From positions 1 through 38,457 of the forward strand of contig NZHC01000150.1 of assembly GCA_002689655.1 (NCBI GenBank): a stretch of DNA of 38,457 nt, read 5' to 3'. The notes below the pieces were generated by a model. That model made no database searches. It was not told the DNA's origin and worked only from the letters and a program-made list of their open reading frames with translations. Of this stretch, positions 1 through 8,180 are shown one piece after another (position 1 is the first letter of the stretch; the number at the start of each line of letters is the position of its first letter). The translations under genes were made by a program, and so were the position numbers. The stretch is from Rhodopirellula sp. Lineage in GTDB: Bacteria > Planctomycetota > Planctomycetia > Pirellulales > Pirellulaceae.

Positions 1-45
1 ACCTGAACGAGAAAACCACAACACTACCATGCAGCTTTTTCATGC

Positions 46-77
46 TGCGGGTGTAAGCTCTCCCTGTTGCACCCGCA
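46..77. repeat. Inverted repeat near the left edge
   Basis: Eight-base arms TGCGGGTG (46-53) and CACCCGCA (70-77) pair perfectly around a 16-base loop. No T-run follows on either strand, so it is not a typical terminator. It sits downstream of the minus-strand phosphoesterase gene that ends at 175. Its role is unknown. Confidence 0.4.
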
Positions 78-84
78 AGCCTTG

Positions 85-133
85 CTGTGCCGAGTCGCTG
101 TGCTGAGTCGCTGTGCCGAGTCGCTGTGCTGAG
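85..133. repeat. 13-bp tandem repeat, 3.8 copies
   Basis: The unit is CTGTGCYGAGTCG. Copies start at 85, 98, 111 and 124 (the last is cut after 10 bases), and the variable base alternates C,T,C,T. The alternation suggests that a 26-bp dimer was duplicated. The array lies in the gap downstream of the phosphoesterase. It has no spacers, so it is not a CRISPR array. Confidence 0.85.
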
Positions 134-174
134 ATCAGGCACACTTGTTCGTTGCCGCTGAAGTCCGACAGGCA

Positions 175-918
175 TCAACCGTCAAACTCAATCATGACCG
201 GCGAGAAGGGAACGTGCCGCACCGTGGCTCCCCCATTGAAAAATTCAATCCCTTCCAAGCGGTAGCCTTGGATACGTCGATGCGTGTGACCAAACACGAT
301 TCTTCTAACGCCGTCGGTGGCATGTTCAGGCTGCCCGCTCATCCAGTGCAATAACCTGAGGCAAGTTGCTTTGCGGCGGTGGGCCGCCATGGCGGCAGCT
401 CTGTGAGCTCGCGTGGCAATTGCAACGTCATAGAAACCGCTGGCGAGACGCGATGCCACGCGTTTATTTTGCCAACGCCCACGATAGTCGGCAAAAGCCT
501 CCAGATTACCCTTTCCCTCGATCACATCACCATGCAGCAACAATGTGTCCTTAATCCGCATGCAATCCAGATCGCATGCAAAACGATCACGGTCAGCAGC
601 CCAACGAATCATCGCCTCGGAAAAACCGTGATGTGCGTCATGATTTCCGTGCAAATAAATGAATTGCTTATCAGGGAAACGCTGATACCAGTCCTCAAGC
701 CATTTCAACGCACGATCGACGGCTGCACTATCGTTTTCAAGACGACTCCAACGGAAGTCGAATAAATCACCACCCCACACGCACGTATCCGCACTCTGGA
801 TGGAAGACTCAATCAGATTGTGATGCTCAACCACGTTGCACCGATTGCTGAACAGGTGCAGATCTGAAATGAAAGTCAGACGCCGCACATCGTGTTCAGA
901 GGGCCAAGTCTCAATCAT
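175..918 (-). CDS. Calcineurin-like metallophosphoesterase (LpxH/YbbF-like fold)
   Basis: This is a 247-residue soluble protein with the full set of two-metal phosphoesterase motifs: D19-L-H21 near the N-terminus, GGDLFD (49-54), GNHD (91-94), HGD (129-131) and GHTH (210-213). Spacing and length resemble the UDP-2,3-diacylglucosamine pyrophosphatase group, which removes UMP in lipid A synthesis. The motifs are shared with many other phosphoesterases, so the substrate is not proven. There is no signal peptide, so it is probably cytoplasmic. The start is the ATG at 918. The next minus-strand gene upstream (PPK2) is 222 bp away across a tandem repeat, so an operon is not evident. Confidence 0.85.
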   Translation of the reverse strand: MIETWPSEHDVRRLTFISDLHLFSNRCNVVEHHNLIESSIQSADTCVWGGDLFDFRWSRLENDSAAVDRALKWLEDWYQRFPDKQFIYLHGNHDAHHGFSEAMIRWAADRDRFACDLDCMRIKDTLLLHGDVIEGKGNLEAFADYRGRWQNKRVASRLASGFYDVAIATRAHRAAAMAAHRRKATCLRLLHWMSGQPEHATDGVRRIVFGHTHRRIQGYRLEGIEFFNGGATVRHVPFSPVMIEFDG

Positions 919-968
919 TCGAATTGAAGTTCATGGGAGTGGACGAAATTGACGGCATCAACGGACAA

Positions 969-1008
969 CGAACAAACACGAACAAACACGAACAAACACG
1001 AACAAATA
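969..1008. repeat. 10-bp tandem repeat, 4 copies
   Basis: The unit is CGAACAAACA, with copies at 969, 979, 989 and 999. The last copy ends in ATA instead of ACA. It lies between the PPK2 gene (ends 1141) and the phosphoesterase start (918), 51-90 bp upstream of that start codon. The 10-bp period is close to one DNA helical turn. Confidence 0.85.
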
Positions 1009-1140
1009 GTCTCGACAAGCCACATTTCCTGCAACCCGCAGAGCAACGAAGCACGTGCACAGCTTCGAATCGATGCGGAACGTTCACTGACGGAAAGATA
1101 CCTGTCAAACGTGAAATCCGAAAGCCATCTCAGTACCCTA

Positions 1141-1980
1141 TCAACGCGGAAGCTTATTCACTTCCTGCTGGTAGTAACTACGAATTTCATCCAGATCCAC
1201 CTCAACCGGGGGCGTCTGCGGATTCATCTCGCGCAAGGTGTCGCGAACAATCTCAGCAACCGCAGCATCCCGATACCACTTATTGTCCGCAGGAATAATG
1301 TACCAAGGAGCATCAGCATGATTACACTTTTGAAACACATCTTCATAGGCTTCACGATACTCATCCCACCGTTCTCTTACGGTGTAGTCAGCAACGTTCA
1401 GTTTCCAGTGTTTTTGTGGGTTTTCAAGACGCTTCCTAAATCGAGAAAGTTGTTCTTCCTTACTAATGTGCAGATAGAACTTTAGAATCGTTGTCCCACT
1501 CGCCTTCAAATTCTTCTCGAAGCTATTGATAATTTCATATCGCTCACTCCAGACCGCTTGGGGCACCAAATCCTCAACGCGCACGATCAACACATCTTCA
1601 TAATGCGATCGGTTAAAAATCGAAACGTGCCCACGCGCGGGCGTGCAGTGATGGACGCGCCACAGAAAATCATGATCAAGCTCTTTCCGAGTGGGTGCCT
1701 TGAACGGATAGGTTCGACAGCCTTGGGGATTCATTTGGCCTAAGACTTTTCGGATCAAGCCATCTTTCCCCGCAGCATCAGGAGCTTGCAGTACGATCAA
1801 CAGTCCCTGTTTCCCCTCCACAAATTGCCGATATTGCAATTCGCCAATCTCCTGAGTCATCTCAGCAGTAAACTCTCTGGCCTCCTTTTTTCCTTCAAAT
1901 GGTCCCACGCTGGATGGTTCGATGTCGTCCAGACGGACGTTGCCCTCAGGCATGATCTGGTGAGTACTTGTGAAGTTCAT
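1141..1980 (-). CDS. ppk2: Polyphosphate kinase 2 family (PPK2) nucleotide phosphotransferase
   Basis: A 279-residue single-domain PPK2 protein. It shows the Walker A-like loop QAPDAAGKDG (65-74), the Walker B-containing segment with FNRSHYEDV (122-130), and the basic lid region that follows. The family transfers phosphate between inorganic polyphosphate and nucleotides in the cytoplasm. The FNRSHYEDV form and a length near 270-300 residues fit the single-domain class that makes ADP or ATP from AMP or ADP. Class assignment from motifs alone is tentative. The start is the ATG at 1980. It may help recover nucleotides from stored polyphosphate, but no polyphosphate-synthesising gene is next to it. 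Confidence 0.9.
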   Translation of the reverse strand: MNFTSTHQIMPEGNVRLDDIEPSSVGPFEGKKEAREFTAEMTQEIGELQYRQFVEGKQGLLIVLQAPDAAGKDGLIRKVLGQMNPQGCRTYPFKAPTRKELDHDFLWRVHHCTPARGHVSIFNRSHYEDVLIVRVEDLVPQAVWSERYEIINSFEKNLKASGTTILKFYLHISKEEQLSRFRKRLENPQKHWKLNVADYTVRERWDEYREAYEDVFQKCNHADAPWYIIPADNKWYRDAAVAEIVRDTLREMNPQTPPVEVDLDEIRSYYQQEVNKLPR

Positions 1981-2242
1981 AGGACGCGGTCGTTTTTCAA
2001 AAGAAGGTGAACATGGGAATCAATATTTCAAGTGCCTCGATCAGGCAATGCTTCAGCGGGTAGCCAGCCTCAAATCGGCATACCTTCTCATGCCTGGTGA
2101 GGACAGTAGACCTTTTTTCTGCGAGCTGGCAGCGTTCGCAAGCTGGCAACGAACCCGCGTTTATGATACACCGACTAGGGAATGCTAAGTGAAGTCCATG
2201 AGCGACGACAGGTAATGAGCTACTACGATAGGCGATACAACC

Positions 2243-3241
2243 TTGCATGTGATGGTAACCGGGTGCGGCGGTTTTCTTGGCAGTGAAATCGTCCGACAAC
2301 TATTAGAACGAGGCGACCGGGTCACTGGAATTTCCCGGCAGGAATACCCTGACCTCGTCAGGCTTGGCATGCAGCATTGTCGCGGCGACCTTCGGGACCC
2401 CAACTTCGTCCGCCGCTCGATTCGCGAATGCGACTCAGTAGTGCACACAGCCGCTGTGGCAGGAGTGTGGGGGCCTTGGGAACACTTCTACTCGATCAAC
2501 AAACTGGCCACGGATCATGTTTTAGCGGCGTGTAAGTCAAATCATATCTCACAGTGTGTATTCACCAGTAGCCCCAGTGTCACCTTTGATGGTGAGCATC
2601 AGCGGGGTGTCGATGAAACCACGCCGTATGCTAAGCACTGGCTGTGCCATTACCCACAGACCAAAGCGCTGGCCGAACAAGCGGTCCTCAACGCACATGC
2701 TCCGGGCGGGCTTGCAACTCTCGCACTCCGCCCCCACTTAATCTGGGGAGACGACGATCCTCATCTCCTGCCGCGAATCCTGGATCGAGCGAGATCTGGG
2801 CGTCTGCGGATTGTTGGAGACGGCAACAACGTGGTCGACACGGTTCACGTTGTCAATGCAGCTGCAGCACACCTTGACGCAATTGACGCACTTGCAAGCC
2901 ATCCAGATACCTGCGGTGGCCAAGCCTACTTCATTGCACAAGAGGAGCCAGTCAAGTGCTGGGACTGGATTCGGCAGATCTGTAAATTAGGAGCAGCACC
3001 ACCTCCCACCAAGAGAATCTCGTATCAAGCGGCCTATCGCATCGGATCGTTTCTGGAGGCTGCATACCGCATCACGGGCCGTAAAACGGAGCCACCGATG
3101 ACCCGTTTTGTCGCGGCGCAGCTCGCCCGAGACCACTATTTTTCGATTGAATCGGCGAAGGAAAAGCTTGGGTTTCGAGTCCGGCTGAGTCTGGATCAGG
3201 GATTGGAACGGCTCGGTAAAGCGTGGAAAGAACGCGGGTAA
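2243..3241 (+). CDS. NAD(P)-dependent epimerase/dehydratase, 3-beta-HSD/OleD-like reductase
   Basis: An extended short-chain dehydrogenase of 332 residues. The Rossmann motif TGCGGFLG is at 6-13, the catalytic S109/S110 region follows, and the catalytic Y137-x3-K141 is clear. The segments SSPSVTFDG and LRPHLIWG closely recall OleD (2-alkyl-3-oxoalkanoate reductase) and 3-beta-hydroxysteroid dehydrogenases. It probably reduces a 3-oxo group on a long acyl chain or epimerises a related substrate; the actual substrate is inferred. The chosen start is TTG at 2243 (reading M-H-V-M-V-T-G), which gives the usual family N-terminus; GTG 2249 and ATG 2252 are alternatives. A ketosynthase and an acyl carrier protein follow on the same strand, so a shared lipid pathway is likely. 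Confidence 0.88.
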   Translation: MHVMVTGCGGFLGSEIVRQLLERGDRVTGISRQEYPDLVRLGMQHCRGDLRDPNFVRRSIRECDSVVHTAAVAGVWGPWEHFYSINKLATDHVLAACKSNHISQCVFTSSPSVTFDGEHQRGVDETTPYAKHWLCHYPQTKALAEQAVLNAHAPGGLATLALRPHLIWGDDDPHLLPRILDRARSGRLRIVGDGNNVVDTVHVVNAAAAHLDAIDALASHPDTCGGQAYFIAQEEPVKCWDWIRQICKLGAAPPPTKRISYQAAYRIGSFLEAAYRITGRKTEPPMTRFVAAQLARDHYFSIESAKEKLGFRVRLSLDQGLERLGKAWKERG

Positions 3242-3433
3242 CATGTTTTAAACCGTTTTTCACGTTGTTTTCTGAAAAACCAAGGCCCGAATGTGCCTTC
3301 GCAGGCGTTGTCAATTTTGTCTTCGATTGTTAGCCTTTTCGTTACCGGGTGTGATGCAGTCGAAGTCCTCGCGGTATCGTTATTGCTCGGAAAATATTGC
3401 TCACCGAGCGTACCTCTTACCAATTTCTGTCTT

Positions 3434-4693
3434 GTGATCGCTCCCAACCGCGCCTCCGAACTGCCTGACGACCAGCGAATCGTCATCACTGGCGTTGGGC
3501 TTACTGCGCCAAACGGAAACGACTGGTCTAGTTTTCGCGAGGCACTGCTGGAAAAACGAAGCGGCGTCCAACCTTACGAAATCCGCTACTTTGGTAAGAC
3601 GTTGGCCGGTATCTGCGATTTCGATACCAACCGGTATCAGAAGAAAAAAGAAGTACGCCGGGGAACGCGGGCAGGAAGCGTTGGCGTTTACGCCGCAAAC
3701 GAAGCCATCCAGCATTCAGGCATCGATTGGGAGAATACGGATCGTTCTCGCGTTGGAATTTACGTGGGAGTGACGGAACACGGAAACGTGGAGACAGAGA
3801 ACGAAATTTATGTCATCAAAGGTTTCGACTACGACACCAGCTGTTGGTCTCACCACCACAATCCAAGGACGGTAGCAAACAATCCCGCTGGCGAAATAGC
3901 ACTCAACATGGGCATCACTGGCCCGCATTACACCATTGGAGCCGCATGTGCGGCAGGTAACGCCGGCATCATTCAAGGGGCACAAATGCTGCGATTGAAT
4001 GAGTGTGACTTGGCAATCGCGGGGGGCACAAGCGAAAGCATTCACACCTTCGGTATTTTCGCAAGTTTCAATAGCCAAAACGCACTCGCCACGCACGATG
4101 ATCCGGCGCAAGCATCTCGTCCCTTTGATGCCGATCGCAATGGAATCGTTGTTGCGGAAGGTGGTTGCCTGTACGTTCTGGAACGCCTCAGCGATGCAAA
4201 AGCCCGTGACGCTGAAATTCATGGCGAGCTTGTAGGCTACGCAATGAATACTGACGCAACTGACTTTGTCCTTCCGAATCCGGAGCGACAAGCCGAATGT
4301 GTTCACATGGCGCTCAAAAAAGCGGGCCTCGAAGCAAATCAAATCGACTTGGTCAGCACCCACGCGACAGGCACCAGCAGCGGTGACTCTCAGGAATGCA
4401 AAGCTTTGCGAACCGTGTTTGGTGAATGCACCAACCCACGGATCAACAACACGAAAAGCTACATTGGCCACGCCATGGGTGCAGCGGGATCGTTAGAATT
4501 AGCTGGCAACCTGCTATCCTTCCGCGATGGAGTCGTACACCCCACAATCAACGTCGATGAACTCGATCCTGATTGTGCGATTCCTGGACTGGTTTTGAAC
4601 GAACCGGAAGAGGGCAAGAAAATTGATTACGTTCTGAACAATTCCTTCGGGATGCTGGGAATTAACTCAGTTGTCATCATTGGACGCGTTTAG
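3434..4693 (+). CDS. Beta-ketoacyl-ACP synthase, FabF-like (KAS II family)
   Basis: A 419-residue condensing enzyme starting at GTG 3434. The thiolase-fold triad is intact: nucleophile C172 in GAACAAG, H310 in STHATGT, and H346 in YIGHAMGAAG, with K341 just before it. It would perform decarboxylative Claisen condensation on ACP-bound substrates. The frame is open back to a GTG at 3293, but those extra 47 residues (hydrophobic, with no counterpart in the family) are unlikely to be translated. The family N-terminus begins at RIVITGVGL, 15 residues after my start. The gene lies between an OleD-like reductase and an ACP. Being a single ketosynthase with its own ACP suggests a secondary lipid or polyketide rather than housekeeping fatty acid synthesis. 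Confidence 0.9.
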   Translation: MIAPNRASELPDDQRIVITGVGLTAPNGNDWSSFREALLEKRSGVQPYEIRYFGKTLAGICDFDTNRYQKKKEVRRGTRAGSVGVYAANEAIQHSGIDWENTDRSRVGIYVGVTEHGNVETENEIYVIKGFDYDTSCWSHHHNPRTVANNPAGEIALNMGITGPHYTIGAACAAGNAGIIQGAQMLRLNECDLAIAGGTSESIHTFGIFASFNSQNALATHDDPAQASRPFDADRNGIVVAEGGCLYVLERLSDAKARDAEIHGELVGYAMNTDATDFVLPNPERQAECVHMALKKAGLEANQIDLVSTHATGTSSGDSQECKALRTVFGECTNPRINNTKSYIGHAMGAAGSLELAGNLLSFRDGVVHPTINVDELDPDCAIPGLVLNEPEEGKKIDYVLNNSFGMLGINSVVIIGRV

Positions 4694-4837
4694 ACGTCGT
4701 CGCCGCTTTCTTCTGTTGAACGATGTCGACAGTTGAGCATTACACTAAATCACTTGAAAGCTTTTGAACCGACATCCTAGCCATCGGCCAACCTCAGCCA
4801 GTCTGATGTCGAATAATTTACCGGAGCCATTGAATCG

Positions 4838-5098
4838 ATGACCCCTGCAGAAATTCGCGACGAAATTCTCGATATCCTCGAAGACATTTCCCCCGACGAG
4901 GAACTGGATAGCCTCGACGACGAGAAAGCATTCCGCGATCAACTGGAACTCGACAGCATGGATTTTCTGGATATCGTGATGGAACTGCGAAAGCGGCACC
5001 GTGTCCAAATTCCTGAAGAAGATTACGGTAACCTTGCGAGCATGCACTCGACGGTCACCTATCTTGAACCGAAGATGAAAGACATCGTCAAATCTTGA
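4838..5098 (+). CDS. Acyl carrier protein
   Basis: An 86-residue acidic protein with the carrier motif D39-S40-M41-D42. S40 is the predicted site for 4'-phosphopantetheine. The sequence around it (LELDSMDFLDIV) matches ACP helix II. Type II ACPs are usually 75-85 residues, so the length fits. It begins 144 bp after the ketosynthase gene on the same strand and is probably its partner, carrying the growing chain that the upstream reductase would process. The sequence differs enough from housekeeping AcpP (DSMD rather than DSLD, and a basic RKRHRV segment) to suggest a pathway-specific carrier. The start is the ATG at 4838. Confidence 0.92.
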   Translation: MTPAEIRDEILDILEDISPDEELDSLDDEKAFRDQLELDSMDFLDIVMELRKRHRVQIPEEDYGNLASMHSTVTYLEPKMKDIVKS

Positions 5099-5684
5099 GA
5101 GGCTAAACGAATCTCACCCACTAGCCTTCATCCTCAGCGTTGAAAGCTTCTGTGTCCTGATGAGGACTGGTGCTATCAGCACCTTCCTGGCCTGCAAACC
5201 TGACCGTATCGACTTTGTCTGTTCCGCCTCTGCCCAGCGACTAGCTGGTCGCGGTATCTAATTCGTCATGAGGCAGCGGCACCGCTGTTGCTTCCGACTC
5301 TTTCGAACGAGTGACCGGAACCTGTTCAGCTTGGCATTTGCCGGTTTGTTGGTACGAGTGTTGCGTGAGGTAGAAACATCCACCTGTTTAGCACAAGAGA
5401 CGGCACGTGTAGCAGCGGCCCGCCAACCCTCTTCAGATTCGAAATTGCGGAAACCCGCACCCCGAGATGGTCAGGTATTTCAACGCCGAACTTCGGTTGG
5501 AGCAGTCAAGGTGTCATCACAAGGATACAGGCCTGTCTTCAGTTTGATTTGATACATCAATGTATCTCGGCACCCCAAGCCGGCGGCGGACTCTTGTTTC
5601 CCACAAATACATTGCCCACTCGCGAGCCCGCGCTCGCTTAAGTCCATTGGCACGCTGTTAGCAATTTGACTTGGAGAACCCAGT
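5099..5684. other. Gene-poor gap after the ACP gene
   Basis: I see no convincing gene in these 586 bases. The open frame at 5268-5552 (plus) is Arg/Ser-rich, has no domain and is rejected. A 6-bp stem with a 3-base loop lies at 5169-5183 (GGTGCT/AGCACC) and could help end transcription after the ACP gene, although no T-run follows. Confidence 0.4.
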
Positions 5685-6086
5685 TTGCGGGCATTTGTTA
5701 ACCCGCGACTCAATCCCATTTCATCAAACGAGGCACACCCATTGTCCACACTCATCAAATGGATCGCAGCACCGATCATCGCGGTTAGCTTTCTGACGGT
5801 AACGGATACTCCAAAAGCGGAAGCACAAGGATTTTCTTTCGGAACAAGAGGCCTGAGTATACAGGTGGGGCAACGCTACCCTTCGTATTACACCCGTGCA
5901 CCCAATTGTTACTACCCGAGCTACAACAGCTATCGCTACGACTACCGAAGCCCAATTCGCCGCAGCTACGGCTACCACAATCCATGGCCTACCGATATTT
6001 ATCGCCACCGTAGCCACTACGGTTTGATCCCAGGCAACTTCAACTATCACGTCCGACCGCACTACCGCTACGGTCGGCACCACTAG
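5685..6086 (+). CDS. Small secreted Tyr/Arg/His-rich protein
   Basis: A 133-residue protein that I cannot assign to a named family. A signal peptide is visible: a basic segment ending at K25, a hydrophobic core (WIAAPIIAVSFLTV), and a likely cleavage after the A-E-A preceding QGFSFG. The mature part is very rich in Tyr, Arg, His, Pro and Ser, with many R-Y, S-Y and Y-P-S-Y pairs, and ends in YGRHH. This composition suggests an extracellular structural, adhesive or polyanion-binding protein. The start chosen is TTG 5685, which has GGAG at 5673-5676, 8 bases upstream; TTG 5742 would give a shorter signal peptide. A strong terminator follows at 6125. Confidence 0.6.
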   Translation: MRAFVNPRLNPISSNEAHPLSTLIKWIAAPIIAVSFLTVTDTPKAEAQGFSFGTRGLSIQVGQRYPSYYTRAPNCYYPSYNSYRYDYRSPIRRSYGYHNPWPTDIYRHRSHYGLIPGNFNYHVRPHYRYGRHH

Positions 6087-6124
6087 GTACTCCGAACAAA
6101 GCGATCAGCGCGATAAAGACGCTT

Positions 6125-6162
6125 AGCCACGCCAAACCTCCCAAATTTGGCGTGGCTTTTTT
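6125..6162 (+). terminator. Rho-independent terminator
   Basis: A 12-bp stem (AGCCACGCCAAA at 6125-6136, TTTGGCGTGGCT at 6146-6157) with a 9-base loop leads directly into a run of six T. It lies 39 bp after the Tyr/Arg-rich protein gene and ends its transcript. Confidence 0.9.
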
Positions 6163-6257
6163 GCTACGTCGTCCCTTTGAAATTACTCTGTAACATGAAT
6201 TCCATTGAAATTCCCCGGTCACTCACGACAACTTCCTCACGTGTTGGATGGCATCTC

Positions 6258-6653
6258 ATGAAAAACAAACAGCTCAAACTAATCTTCGTTCTTGCAATCC
6301 TCACCACCGTTGTGGCGACTTCCCCAACTTCATCGGCGGCCTCGCCGACTGGAAAATGGCGTGGATCGTGGAATAGTGGCGCCACGGGGCACAGTGGCCC
6401 TCTCAAAGCGCGAGTCCGTCAAGTGGACCACGACACCTATCGTGCGTTGTTTGTTGGGCGTTTTGCTGGCATTATTCCGTTCGCCTACCCTGCTCGCTTG
6501 GATCGAGTGTCTGGGACGGAGAACCAATACACTTCTAGCCAACGCCTACCACTTTTGGGCACCTACCGGATGAATGCGACCGTGACCAACAGTCATATCC
6601 GTGCAAAGTTCCAAGGTGGTCGCGACAGCGGCACCTTCAATCTGTCGCGGTAA
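6258..6653 (+). CDS. Small secreted all-beta protein, function unknown
   Basis: A 131-residue protein starting at ATG 6258. The first residues (MKNKQLK, then a hydrophobic run and TSSAASPTG) form a clear signal peptide. The mature part starts with GKWRGSWNSG and contains short beta-prone stretches, including PLKARVRQV, YRALFVGRF, PFAYPARLDRV, LPLLGTYRMNATV and IRAKFQGG. It ends with DSGTFNLSR. The pattern of alternating Gly/aromatic strands looks like a small beta-barrel. I do not know its function. The frame is open upstream to 6147, but a start there would bury the signal peptide. A possible hairpin terminator follows at 6675. Confidence 0.65.
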   Translation: MKNKQLKLIFVLAILTTVVATSPTSSAASPTGKWRGSWNSGATGHSGPLKARVRQVDHDTYRALFVGRFAGIIPFAYPARLDRVSGTENQYTSSQRLPLLGTYRMNATVTNSHIRAKFQGGRDSGTFNLSR

Positions 6654-6674
6654 ACCGCCTTCCATCGCCTACCT

Positions 6675-6703
6675 CGCCGCAAGCATTCCGTTTGCGGCGT
6701 TAA
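6675..6703 (+). terminator. Possible terminator hairpin
   Basis: CGCCGCAA (6675-6682) pairs with TTGCGGCG (6692-6699) around a 9-base loop, followed by only TTAAAT. It is 21 bp after the secreted protein gene. The weak T-run keeps confidence moderate. Confidence 0.5.
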
Positions 6704-6817
6704 ATGCAGGTTCAGCGAATCCCCGTCACCTGGTGTTCAATTGCCAGCATCGTGTAGACAAACGCAGGCACCATGACCTGCCGAAATGTTCACAGAGTCA
6801 CCGAACACCTCACCAGC

Positions 6818-6850
6818 GGTGCTCTTGCTCGGTGCTCTTGCTCGGTGCTC
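6818..6850. repeat. 13-bp tandem repeat, 2.5 copies
   Basis: The unit is GGTGCTCTTGCTC, at 6818, 6831 and 6844 (the last partial). It is in the gene-poor gap and followed by a CTGCTGCTG run. Confidence 0.8.
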
Positions 6851-7337
6851 TGCTGCTGCCAGACAATCTCTTTTTAAAAACCTGTCAGTGGATCGCATGC
6901 TTCGCTGCTAAAAGCAGTCAGCGAAACCAGCATTGAAAATTCCCGTTTCAAAACAAAAAACTTCCACCCGGCATCATGGCTGCGTAGCCGTGTGCCCACG
7001 TGCCAGAGCAATGAAGCTTCACGACGCAGGAAGGGTCACCAGCACGAGTCAACCCCGTGCACCTTTCATCGTTTAGCGTTCTCTCAACGTTCACATCCGC
7101 GTGCGTAAAATTCCCGCATCCGTCTGGCCGGCTTCCCTGCGGGAACTGACCCAAGAACCGATATCAGCGGCGTCAATTTTCTTACTGTTTCGCTCTGCAA
7201 GGCACAGGCGCAGTCACCTATCCCTTCCCTGCTTTGCTAAACTAATGTACTTATGATTTGAACAGTGATTCCCTTCGCACGCCCCGATGATGTTTCGAGG
7301 ACGGCCGCGATCGGTACACCTTGCAGTGAAACTTTTG

Positions 7338-7994
7338 ATGTCGTCCAAACTGATCGATCCCACATTTCTATTCCGGTTTGAGGTTGCGATTCAGCAGACA
7401 GAGTGCACATGGACCAACCGTGGCTTGAAATTGCCCGCCGAGTGTCGCCTTCCCTCTTTCGGTGGTTTGGATGATCGTCCCGTGTTTGCCGATGTAAGGA
7501 TGGGTTGGTGCAGCGAAGGCTTGGGCATTCATGTGACGGTCAATGGCAAAGGGCAACTGCCGTGGTGCCGTGAATCTCGACTTGATGACAGTGATGGATT
7601 CCATCTTTGGATCGACACTCGTTGTAGCCCCGGCATTCATCGGGCGACGCAATATTGCCATCGGTTTCTGTGGATGCCTGCTGGGGGAGGGTCCAAACGT
7701 GAAAAACCCGTGACTTCGCTGATTCCCATCAATCGGGCGCGAGCCAATCCCAAGTCGGTACCAGAGAACTCACTAAAGATCGCGGCCTTTCCGCGGCATG
7801 ACGGGTACGAGCTTTCGGGTTTTGTTCCCCATTCGGCGATGACTGGCTTTGAACCCACCGAGCAACCTCGCATCGGACTTTACTACGCCGTGATCGATCG
7901 CGAACTAGGTTGGCAGACGTTTTCGCTCGGCCCAGAGTACCCGGTGATGGATGACCCTAGTCTGTGGGGTGAGGCAGTATTGGCCTCAGAATGA
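7338..7994 (+). CDS. CBM9-like (DOMON-type) domain protein, function unknown
   Basis: A 218-residue protein without a signal peptide. The central part (SDGFHLWIDTR, then HRATQYCHRFLW and the late segments YELSGFVP, RIGLYYAVIDRELG and DDPSLWGEA) has the strand pattern of carbohydrate-binding module 9-like domains, in which an acidic D-x-x-x-x-x-D strand is followed by long beta strands. I base this on pattern, not on an alignment. Such stand-alone proteins are common in planctomycetes and have no assigned role. The start chosen is ATG 7338; the frame is open to ATG 7287, 17 codons upstream. The korAB genes begin 186 bp downstream on the same strand, but no functional link is obvious. Confidence 0.6.
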   Translation: MSSKLIDPTFLFRFEVAIQQTECTWTNRGLKLPAECRLPSFGGLDDRPVFADVRMGWCSEGLGIHVTVNGKGQLPWCRESRLDDSDGFHLWIDTRCSPGIHRATQYCHRFLWMPAGGGSKREKPVTSLIPINRARANPKSVPENSLKIAAFPRHDGYELSGFVPHSAMTGFEPTEQPRIGLYYAVIDRELGWQTFSLGPEYPVMDDPSLWGEAVLASE

Positions 7995-8180
7995 CGGTAA
8001 TGAACGCCTTTTTGTCAGTTTCTTGGGAATTCCAGCCCCTTCCCGAGTCCACGGCAGTTACGCCATGCCCTCGGATTTATAAACTTTCGGTAAGTTTCCG
8101 AACCCGAATGATCGATATAACCCTTAAAGTCTCTCACGTTTTCGTTTCACTGGCGTCTGGTAACGCCCCGGATTGCATAC

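Larger units (their letters stand above)
6654..7337. other. Gene-poor gap with a hairpin and a short tandem repeat
   Basis: No supported gene lies in these 684 bases. It contains the hairpin at 6675-6699 and the 13-bp repeat at 6818-6850. A 68-residue minus-strand frame (6948-7154) has no recognisable features and is not called. Confidence 0.4.

Noticed and set aside
85-133. Possible CRISPR array
   Set aside because: The repeats are adjacent, with no spacers, and no cas genes are present. The same holds for the other arrays.
383-396. Palindrome with a CCATGG centre
   Set aside because: It lies inside the phosphoesterase gene and encodes conserved protein sequence, so it is not counted with the intergenic palindromes.
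3716-4471. 251-codon antisense frame inside the ketosynthase gene
   Set aside because: It mirrors a strongly conserved coding region and shows no domain of its own.
5146-5190. Hammerhead ribozyme-like CTGATGAG followed by a hairpin
   Set aside because: The conserved GAAA segment needed after stem II is missing, and the flanking stems do not form.
5268-5552. 94-codon plus-strand frame after the ACP gene
   Set aside because: Arg/Ser-rich with no domain and no signal peptide.
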